A DNA stretch of 11,115 bases from CAVPGH01 sp046726955. GTDB taxonomy: Bacteria; Acidobacteriota; Vicinamibacteria; Fen-336. Under the pieces are notes generated by a model that saw nothing but the letters and a program-made list of their open reading frames with translations, had not been told where the DNA came from and did not search any database. The stretch lies in the NCBI GenBank assembly GCA_046726955.1, contig JBKPBQ010000081.1, forward strand, positions 1 to 11,115, read 5' to 3'. Below are positions 6,986 through 11,115 of the stretch, piece after piece. Positions within the stretch are counted from its first letter, which is position 1. Each line of letters begins with the position of its first letter. Made by a program: the position numbers and the translations under genes.

Positions 6986-7013
6986 GGAATAGAAAGAAGA
7001 GGCGGGGCGTTTA
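6986..7013 (+). promoter_or_regulatory. Candidate ECF-type (autoregulated) promoter of the sigma gene
   Basis: GGAAT (6986-6990, preceded by G) and CGTTTA (7008-7013) are 17 nt apart, the architecture of ECF promoters (GGAA-type -35, CGT-type -10). The inferred start near 7020 would give a leader of about 19 nt before GTG 7039. ECF sigma genes often drive themselves, but recognition by this sigma is inference. Confidence 0.42.
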
Positions 7014-7038
7014 CTCGGAGAGAGACCGCCCCGACAGT

Positions 7039-7530
7039 GTGGACCGAGAGGCATTCGAGGCGGAAGCGCGGCCACACCTCAGACGCCTCTACGGGACCGC
7101 CTACCGCATGACCGGCAACGCCGCCGACGCCGAAGACCTCGTCCAGGAGACGCTGCTGCGCGCCTTCCGCGGCTTCGAGCGCTTCCGGCGGGGATCGAAC
7201 ATCCGCGCCTGGCTCTACACGATCCTCCACCGCGTGCGCACCGACGCCTTCCGCCGCGCGGGGCGCCGGGTGCAGACCGAGGAGCTCGCCGTCGACGGAC
7301 CCGCGGTGCCGCCGCCGCAGGAGGGGCTCGTGTGGGGCGGAGAGGCGGTCGAGCGCGCTCTTTTGCGCGTGCCCGAGGTCTTCCGCGAAGCCGTCCTGCT
7401 GCGCGACGTCGAGGAGCTGAGCTACGCCGAGATCGCGACGGCGCTCGACGTTCCGCAGGGCACCGTGATGTCGCGCATCTCGCGGGGGCGCGCGCTCCTG
7501 CGGCGCGCCCTCGGGGAGAGCCGGTCGTGA
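7039..7530 (+). CDS. ECF-subfamily RNA polymerase sigma factor
   Basis: This 163-residue sigma-70 family protein directs RNA polymerase to a stress regulon. Region 2 is at about 11-75: LYGTAYRMTGNAADAEDLVQET with the acidic core-binding stretch, then the -10 recognition part NIRAWLYTILHRVRTDAFRR. A variable linker (about 76-105, with a Pro-rich VPPPQEG) follows. Region 4 is at about 108-160: LRVPEVFREAVLLRDVEELSYAEIATALDVPQGTVMSRISRGRALLRRAL, a helix-turn-helix for the -35. The length is slightly short but within the ECF range. The start is GTG 7039: it is the only standard start close to the conserved domain, though the best Shine-Dalgarno-like GGAGAGA lies rather far upstream (about 15 nt). 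The TGA stop overlaps the GTG of the next gene as GTGA, the usual coupling of a sigma factor with its anti-sigma factor. Confidence 0.92.
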   Translation: MDREAFEAEARPHLRRLYGTAYRMTGNAADAEDLVQETLLRAFRGFERFRRGSNIRAWLYTILHRVRTDAFRRAGRRVQTEELAVDGPAVPPPQEGLVWGGEAVERALLRVPEVFREAVLLRDVEELSYAEIATALDVPQGTVMSRISRGRALLRRALGESRS

Positions 7531-8255
7531 CGTGCGCGCCCGAGCTCGTCACGGGGTACGTGGACGGCGTCCTCGGTCCCGAGGAGCGGTCCCGCGTCGA
7601 GGAGCACCTCGCGTCTTGTCCCTCCTGCCGCGACCAGGCGGAGTTCGAGGGGCAGCTCGGGCCTCGCCTGCGCGCCGCCCTGCCCTCGCCCGAGCCCCGG
7701 CCGGAGCTGCTCGAGGCCGTGCGCCGGCGTCTGCAGAGCGTGCGATCGCCCCGGCCCTGGCTCCTGCCGGTGGCCGCGGCCTTCCTCGGGTTCGTCCTTT
7801 GGGGACGCGGCTCTGCCCCGTTCGTGGCCTGGGAGCTCGCGCGCGACCACGACCACTGCTTCGGCCAGACGCACTTGCCCGCGCGGATCTGGAGCAGCGA
7901 TCCCGTAGAGGTGGCCCGCTGGTTCGAGGAGCAGGGCACGGCCGTCCCGCCTCTTCCCGACGGGCGCCGCGACCTCCTGCTCGTGGGCGCGCGGTACTGC
8001 CCGCTCGTGGACCGCCTGGCCGCGCACGTCTACTACGCCAACGACGACCGCCACCTCTCGTTGTTCGTGATCGCGGGTCCCGCGCGGTTCCGCGGCTACG
8101 AGCTCGGGACCGAGGCGCGCGGCCGCCAGGTGCGGCTCCTCCGCTCCGCGGGAATGACGGTGGCCCTCGTGGGCGAGCACGCGGAGGACGTCGCCGCGTT
8201 CCGGGATCACTTCACGACCACGACGGCGCTCCTCGAGGTCGAAAGCCCTCGCTGA
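7527..8255 (+). CDS. Membrane-anchored zinc-finger anti-sigma factor with exported His/Cys domain
   Basis: This 242-residue protein is predicted to hold the upstream ECF sigma at the inner membrane. The N-terminal cytoplasmic part has the zinc-binding anti-sigma motif HLASCPSC (His27, Cys31, Cys34), preceded by the helix YVDGVLGPEERSRVEEH. One membrane helix lies at about 77-92 (PWLLPVAAAFLGFVLW), N-terminus inside. Residues 97-242 would be outside the cytoplasm. They begin with RDHDHCF (His108, His110, Cys111), continue with IWSSDPVEVARWFEEQGTAVPPLP and LLLVGARYCPLVDRLAAHVYY (Cys158, His167), and end in a beta-strand SLFVI region. This looks like the exported domain I recall from other zf-HC2 anti-sigma factors, but I cannot name a Pfam entry with confidence. 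The His/Cys cluster suggests metal, haem or redox sensing. GTG start, GTGA overlap with the sigma stop. Confidence 0.85.
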   Translation: MTCAPELVTGYVDGVLGPEERSRVEEHLASCPSCRDQAEFEGQLGPRLRAALPSPEPRPELLEAVRRRLQSVRSPRPWLLPVAAAFLGFVLWGRGSAPFVAWELARDHDHCFGQTHLPARIWSSDPVEVARWFEEQGTAVPPLPDGRRDLLLVGARYCPLVDRLAAHVYYANDDRHLSLFVIAGPARFRGYELGTEARGRQVRLLRSAGMTVALVGEHAEDVAAFRDHFTTTTALLEVESPR

Positions 8256-8380
8256 CCGGCCGCCCGCCTAACGGACTTCAAGTAGTTTCTCAAGCAACAC
8301 CGTCCGGGATGGGTGCGAAGGTAACAGTCGCCGCGGTGTCGGCCAACCCTGGAGCCAGGCGGGTCTCGGCTGCTCCGGAG

Positions 8381-8410
8381 TTGACCCCACCCGTCCCCGT
8401 CTGCTAACTT
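8381..8410 (+). promoter_or_regulatory. Candidate promoter of tRNA-Ala
   Basis: TTGACC (8381-8386) and TAACTT (8405-8410) are separated by 18 nt. The inferred start near 8417 leaves an 8-nt 5' leader ahead of the tRNA at 8425. The rest of the 169-nt gap after the anti-sigma gene (8256-8380) holds no gene or terminator that I can see. Confidence 0.5.
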
Positions 8411-8424
8411 TGGAATTCCTCGGT

Positions 8425-8500
8425 GGGGCTGTGGCGCAGCTGGGAGCGCGCGTGAATGGCATTCACGAGGTCACGGGTTCGATCCCCGTCAGCTCCACCA
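8425..8500 (+). tRNA. tRNA-Ala (anticodon GGC)
   Basis: A 76-nt cloverleaf with encoded CCA end (8498-8500). The acceptor stem GGGGCTG/CAGCTCC contains the G3-U70 wobble, the alanine identity element. The D stem is GCGC/GCGC (8434-8437, 8446-8449), the anticodon stem is CGTGA/TCACG with loop ATGGCAT (8456-8462), giving anticodon GGC at 8458-8460. The T stem is ACGGG/CCCGT with loop TTCGATC. All stems pair. It reads GCC/GCU codons; GCC is heavily used in this GC-rich genome. Confidence 0.97.
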
Positions 8501-8555
8501 AATCCAGCAATCACTTAAGGACGAGGCAAGGCGGCCTGGACGCCTCGGGACTGCC

Positions 8556-8576
8556 TTTGTGTCACGTTTGTGTCAC
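8556..8576. repeat. Short direct repeat TTTGTGTCAC x2
   Basis: Two perfect 10-nt copies (8556-8565 and 8567-8576) spaced 11 nt apart, 56 nt after the tRNA. On the minus strand they are translated, in one frame, as the DTNVTQ part of a short open stretch that ends in TAA at about 8517. They could be an integrase end remnant or recombinase arm sites. Nature unknown. Confidence 0.5.
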
Positions 8577-8619
8577 TTTGCCGCGGAACCGGCACCGGCT
8601 TGATCTGCCGTCTCCGCGG

Positions 8620-9111
8620 TCAGCGCGGAGACTTGCGCTTCAGCTCCGGATCATTCGCGGACTCGAAGTAGCGCGTGTCCGTGGGACCGAACCCACAGAG
8701 GTGGACGACCACCGGCTCGTCCGTCGTGCGGGCAAAGTGGTCGACGCCTCCGGGCTCTGAATAGACGCTGCCCGGCGGGAGGGCTTTCAATGCACCCACG
8801 TCGAAACGGGTGCCATACCCGAACTGCCACCTTCCGGACACCACCGTGGCCATGCGATCGTCTCGATGGGAATGGGCCTGAATAGTGGTGTGAGCGGGCA
8901 CGAACAGGAGGATGGAGTAGAAGCCGGCCGTTGTCGGATCGCCTGCCAGGGTCGTGGTGTGCACTCCCGGCAGCTTCGAGCTCCCGACCTGGCTGTCACC
9001 CTTGTCGCCGCTCATCACCTCGGTCGGCGTCACGCGGATCTGCGGAAGGGCCGGCGCACTCGCGCCCGCGGCGAACGAGAGCGCAGCAATTGCCAGACAC
9101 AGAGTCCTCAT
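8620..9111 (-). CDS. Exported cupin-domain protein
   Basis: This 163-residue protein has a Sec signal peptide (1-19, ending GASA) and a single cupin barrel. Cupin motif 1 is seen as HTTIQAHSHRDDRMATVVSG (residues 74-93): His80 and His82 are metal ligands, but the usual Glu four residues on is Arg86. Motif 2 is PPGSVYSEPGGVDHF (112-126) with His125. The rest, VVVHLCGFGPTDTRYF, closes the barrel. Reduced metal ligation (three His) could still bind a divalent metal. Substrate unknown. A strong AAGGAGG (9118-9124) lies 6 nt before the ATG. It follows the hydrolase gene on the same strand after 57 nt with no terminator between them, so it is probably the second gene of that operon and under the same TetR control. 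No U-tailed terminator is visible after its stop. Confidence 0.87.
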   Translation of the reverse strand: MRTLCLAIAALSFAAGASAPALPQIRVTPTEVMSGDKGDSQVGSSKLPGVHTTTLAGDPTTAGFYSILLFVPAHTTIQAHSHRDDRMATVVSGRWQFGYGTRFDVGALKALPPGSVYSEPGGVDHFARTTDEPVVVHLCGFGPTDTRYFESANDPELKRKSPR

Positions 9112-9117
9112 GATGCT

Positions 9118-9124
9118 CCTCCTT
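9118..9124 (-). promoter_or_regulatory. Shine-Dalgarno of the cupin gene
   Basis: Minus-strand AAGGAGG, 6 nt before ATG 9111: near-consensus, and it fixes the start codon. Confidence 0.75.
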
Positions 9125-9168
9125 CCGATTCGGTCGCGACCAGACCTGTCGCTCCAAAGGCTGCCGCC

Positions 9169-10092
9169 TCAGAGAAAGTCGACCAAGGCATCCATGGTTT
9201 CCTTGGGACGCTCCTCCATCAGCCAGTGCCCGCTCCCCTTCAGCTCGATCACGGTCACGTTGGTCGCGACGCGCTTCATTTGCGGACCCAGGATGGCCGC
9301 GCTGGCCTTTTCGCCTGCGATCGACAGGACGGGCATGGTCAGCTGCGCCCGGGCCAGCTCGGCGAAGGTCTTTGCGGTATCGGGCCACGCGGCGAAGTAG
9401 GCCCAGCCCGCGTGCATCCGGCCAGGTCGGGAATAGGCGGCCACATAGGCCTCGCGGTCCGCCGCCGGAAGCGAGTGCATCTTGTCGGCCGCCAGGTCGT
9501 TCCAGAAATACGCGAAGTAGGTCGCCTCGCGGCCCTGGACCAGGGCCTCCGGCGTCGGGCCATTGAAGCGGAAGTGCCACATGTTCGGGTTGTCGTAGGC
9601 GAGCTCCCATCCGGGAACCCCCGGAAGAAACGCATCCATGACCACGAGCTTCTCGACCTCGGCCGGGAACAGAGCTGCATAGGCGTAGGCGACCATCAGG
9701 CCGATGTCGTGCCCCACGACTCGGGCCTTCGTGACGCCGAGCGACTTCGCGAGCGCATGGACGCGGACAGCGGCGGTCTTCATGTCGAAGCCGTCCCTGG
9801 GGATGCTCGAATCGCCGATGCCGGGCAGGTCCGGGGCGACGACGGTGAACTTGTCGGCGAGGCGTGGAATCAGCGGGCGCCACATCCGCGCCGTCTGCGT
9901 GTACCCGTGCAGAAGGATCACGACGGGGCCCCTCCCGGCGCTGAGGTAGTGGAACCTCACGCCTTCGACGTCCGCGAGGCGTGACTCGATGGCGCCGACG
10001 TCCGGCTTGGGCTGCCCCACCGCGGGAGACGCGGCTCCAAGGAGAGCGGAGAAGAGAAACACCGTCATGTCCAGACCGCACCTGATCTTCAT
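9169..10092 (-). CDS. Secreted Cif-like alpha/beta hydrolase (epoxide hydrolase class)
   Basis: This 307-residue protein has a Sec signal peptide (1-26, ending SPAVG) and an alpha/beta-hydrolase fold with an Asp nucleophile. The oxyanion loop is LLHGYTQT (60-67). APDLPGIGDS (86-95) follows. The nucleophile elbow is GHDIG with Asp129. The third element VMDAFLPG gives Asp153, and the catalytic His is GSGHWLMEE (His289). The cap carries NMWHFRFN (His173) and MHAGWAYFAAW (Tyr232, Phe233). The Pseudomonas Cif epoxide hydrolase, as I recall it, has Asp129, Glu153, His297 and a cap His177-Tyr239 pair, and shares many segments (WHF, PDLPG, HDIG, GHWLPEE). Asp next to Ile rather than Trp or Arg argues against haloalkane or fluoroacetate dehalogenase. 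GGAGGGG at 10095-10101 places the start at ATG 10092. It has its own TTGACA promoter, heads the operon with the cupin, and is divergent from tetR. The physiological epoxide is unknown. Confidence 0.88.
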   Translation of the reverse strand: MKIRCGLDMTVFLFSALLGAASPAVGQPKPDVGAIESRLADVEGVRFHYLSAGRGPVVILLHGYTQTARMWRPLIPRLADKFTVVAPDLPGIGDSSIPRDGFDMKTAAVRVHALAKSLGVTKARVVGHDIGLMVAYAYAALFPAEVEKLVVMDAFLPGVPGWELAYDNPNMWHFRFNGPTPEALVQGREATYFAYFWNDLAADKMHSLPAADREAYVAAYSRPGRMHAGWAYFAAWPDTAKTFAELARAQLTMPVLSIAGEKASAAILGPQMKRVATNVTVIELKGSGHWLMEERPKETMDALVDFL

Positions 10093-10094
10093 TT

Positions 10095-10101
10095 CCCCTC
10101 C
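10095..10101 (-). promoter_or_regulatory. Shine-Dalgarno of the hydrolase gene
   Basis: Minus-strand GGAGGGG just upstream of ATG 10092. It supports this start over the internal Met at codon 9, which would shorten the signal peptide. Confidence 0.7.
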
Positions 10102-10124
10102 AGAAGGGACTTCCCACGCCTAGC

Positions 10125-10150
10125 GGATTCTGGACTATAGAGTCCGGAAT
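10125..10150. promoter_or_regulatory. Operator copy 1 (palindrome over the hydrolase -10)
   Basis: Inverted repeat with half-sites ATTCTGGACT (10127-10136) and AGTCCGGAAT (10141-10150) around a 4-bp centre ATAG; nine of ten arm pairs match. It lies directly on the -10 and start region of the hydrolase promoter. A related copy occurs at 10170-10193. Likely bound by the divergent TetR protein (inference). Confidence 0.65.
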
Positions 10151-10162
10151 TGGCCGTGTCAA
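10134..10162 (-). promoter_or_regulatory. Sigma-70 promoter of the hydrolase-cupin operon
   Basis: On the minus strand a perfect TTGACA (10162-10157) and TATAGT (10139-10134, five of six) are separated by exactly 17 nt. Initiation is expected near 10127, giving a 34-nt leader with GGAGGGG. The -10 lies inside operator copy 1, so a bound repressor would block it. This is the best promoter in the window. Confidence 0.75.
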
Positions 10163-10169
10163 GCCCGAC

Positions 10170-10193
10170 GGATTGTAGACTACTGAATCTGGA
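10170..10193. promoter_or_regulatory. Operator copy 2 (adjacent to tetR start)
   Basis: Matches copy 1 (10125-10148) at 18 of 24 positions by my count, in the same orientation, 45 bp away. It is less symmetric (inner AGACT-ACTG-AATCT). It includes TAGACT (10176-10181), the best -10 candidate for tetR, and ends 2 nt before the ATG at 10196. Binding here would autoregulate tetR. Confidence 0.55.
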
Positions 10194-10195
10194 TC

Positions 10196-10813
10196 ATGGC
10201 CCGGCCAAAGGAATTCGACCCCGATCGCGCCCTGCTCAAGGCCATGAACCTCTTCTGGCGTCTCGGCTACGAGAACACATCGATCGAAGCCCTGATGCGG
10301 GAGATGGGAATCGCCCGGCAGAGCCTCTATGACACCTTCGGAGACAAGCGCGCCCTGTATCTGAAGGCGCTCGCGTTCTATCGGGACCGCACCAACGGTG
10401 CCATGCAGCGGATGCTCGAAAGCACGCCCTCGGTCAAGGCGGGGTTTGCCAGACTCCTCTACGGCCTGGCCGCGGAGACCCGGGAGCAGCACGAGCGCGG
10501 CTGCCTCCTGCTCAGCGCGAACCTCCAGCGCGATCCCAAAGACGCGGTCGTCAATGACCTTCTGCGGGACAACCAGGCCCGAGTCGAAGCCATCTTCAAC
10601 TCTGCGCTCCGGCGAGCTCAGGTGGGCAAAGAGCTGCCGGCCAGGGAGGATCCGGCGGCGCTCGCGCGCTTCTTCGTCGTCACCATCCAGGGGATGCGGA
10701 CAATGGCGAGGCTCCGCTCCGACCGCAAGGCTCTCGAGCAGGTCGCGCGCGTCGCGCTCGGCGTGTTCACATCGCCGCGTCGTCGAGGGAAGGCACGCTC
10801 CTCCGCAACCTGA
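10196..10813 (+). CDS. TetR-family transcriptional regulator (CifR-like position)
   Basis: This 205-residue repressor-type protein carries a TetR helix-turn-helix at about 8-55 (FDPDRALLKAMNLFWRLGY, TSIEALMREMGIARQSLY, DTFGDKRALYLKAL), followed by an all-helical ligand-binding and dimerisation domain (GCLLLSANLQRDP at about 102-114; PAALARFFVVTIQGMRTMARL at about 160-180). TetR proteins bind palindromic operators as dimers and release them on binding a small molecule. The best candidate targets are the two operator copies in the 103-bp spacer shared with the hydrolase-cupin operon. By analogy with Pseudomonas CifR, which is divergent from cif and answers to epoxides, the ligand could be an epoxide or its product; this is inference. 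The ATG is immediately after operator copy 2 with no Shine-Dalgarno, so the transcript is probably leaderless or nearly so. It converges with the LysR gene, 30 bp from its stop. Confidence 0.9.
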   Translation: MARPKEFDPDRALLKAMNLFWRLGYENTSIEALMREMGIARQSLYDTFGDKRALYLKALAFYRDRTNGAMQRMLESTPSVKAGFARLLYGLAAETREQHERGCLLLSANLQRDPKDAVVNDLLRDNQARVEAIFNSALRRAQVGKELPAREDPAALARFFVVTIQGMRTMARLRSDRKALEQVARVALGVFTSPRRRGKARSSAT

Positions 10814-10843
10814 TACTCCAGCTCCGTCAACCCCGGCAACAAG

Positions 10844-11115
10844 CTAGCGAAGCGACCCTCGGGCGAGTGGCACTTCGTGTCTTGTCCGTGTCTTGTTTCC
10901 GCGTGACGGCGCGCTCCCGCGCGGCGGCCGCTCGTGGACCTGCAGGCGGAGCGTCTCGATGAGCGCGGTCAGCGCGGCGGGCTGCTGGCGGCGGCTCGGG
11001 TAATAGAGGAAGAAGCCAGGAAAAGGCGGGCACCAGTCCTCGAGGACACGGATCAGCGTCCCCTCGGCCAGGTACGGAGCGGCGCGGTCATCGCCCAGGA
11101 AGGCCAGCCCCACAC
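10844..11115 (-). CDS. LysR-family transcriptional regulator, C-terminal part (partial)
   Basis: The gene enters from the right edge and its DNA-binding domain is outside the window. The 90 visible codons are the end of the LysR effector-binding domain: VGLAFLGDDRAAPYLAEGTLIRVLEDWCPPFPGFFLYYPSRRQQPAALTALIETLR. The EDWCPPFPG...YYPSRR core is the well-known signature of the CrgA-like LysR subgroup that often sits next to genes for oxidoreductases. About 35 poorly conserved, basic residues follow to the TAG at 10846-10844. Its target genes are not visible. It is convergent with tetR; no terminator hairpin is seen in the 30-bp gap. Confidence 0.88.
   Translation of the reverse strand, partial: VGLAFLGDDRAAPYLAEGTLIRVLEDWCPPFPGFFLYYPSRRQQPAALTALIETLRLQVHERPPRGSAPSRGNKTRTRHEVPLARGSLR

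Noticed and set aside
8523..8546. Hairpin AGGCG/CGCCT after the tRNA as terminator
   Set aside because: Only 5 bp, no U tract directly after it; not convincing.
8581..8619. CCGCGG repeats after the cupin stop as a terminator
   Set aside because: Large 27-nt loop and no U tract on the minus strand.
8410..8760. Plus-strand open frame reading through the tRNA (…VAQLGARVNGIHEVTGSIPVSS…)
   Set aside because: It is the translation of tRNA-Ala itself, a known annotation artefact, followed by sequence antisense to the cupin gene.
9169..10092. Haloalkane or fluoroacetate dehalogenase
   Set aside because: The residue after the nucleophile is Ile, not the Trp or Arg typical of those enzymes, and the cap WHF motif and signal peptide fit Cif-type hydrolases better.
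8996..10492. 498-codon minus-strand open frame
   Set aside because: Out-of-frame shadow of the hydrolase and cupin genes and antisense of tetR; low-complexity Arg/Gly composition.
1..11115. CRISPR arrays, insertion sequences, transposases
   Set aside because: No regularly spaced repeats, terminal inverted repeats or transposase-like frames were seen.

Overview
High-GC bacterial chromosome (two 60-base lines sampled in the left part counted 72-73% G+C; two sampled right of the tRNA counted 63-65%). The genes are tightly packed and share a didermal outlook: a long TonB-dependent-receptor-like outer-membrane protein with an N-terminal regulatory-like beta-sandwich, several Sec signal peptides, a DUF4412-type exported protein, and an ECF sigma/anti-sigma pair. 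This combination resembles Acidobacteriota (Thermoanaerobaculia- or Vicinamibacteria-like); that placement is inference, and no ribosomal marker is present to settle it.

Left part (1-5278). A truncated APC-superfamily amino acid permease runs off the left edge on the minus strand. Divergent from it is a COG3375-type GNAT acetyltransferase whose stop codon overlaps the TTG start of a 947-residue TonB-dependent receptor. The receptor ends in a CTAG that also carries the stop codon of a convergent two-domain rhodanese-type sulfurtransferase. The sulfurtransferase sits 5 nt downstream of an exported methionine-rich DUF4412-like protein, forming a two-gene minus-strand operon.

Middle part (6097-8500). 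The DUF4412 operon shares a compact divergent promoter, with overlapping -10 elements, with a thioredoxin-fold [2Fe-2S] ferredoxin. A small MerR-type regulator follows on the minus strand and is divergent from an ECF sigma factor with a GTGA-coupled zinc-finger anti-sigma factor. The anti-sigma factor has one membrane segment and an exported His/Cys-bearing domain. A canonical tRNA-Ala(GGC) with its own promoter comes next.

Right part (8501-11115). An exported cupin and an exported alpha/beta hydrolase closely resembling the Cif class of secreted epoxide hydrolases form a minus-strand operon. A TetR-family regulator is divergent from it. The 103-bp spacer holds a textbook TTGACA-N17-TATAGT promoter for the hydrolase and two copies of a 24-bp operator-like sequence 45 bp apart, one over the hydrolase -10 and one touching the tetR start. 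This is the most interesting unit in the window: it reproduces the logic of Pseudomonas cifR/cif (epoxide-responsive repressor, two sites, secreted hydrolase) with a cupin partner. The C-terminal part of a LysR-type regulator closes the window.

Several genes (permease, GNAT, ferredoxin, tetR) have no Shine-Dalgarno and a -10-like hexamer 8-15 nt before the ATG, suggesting leaderless or very short-leader transcripts. Others (DUF4412, cupin, hydrolase) have strong AAGGAGG/GGAGG sites.
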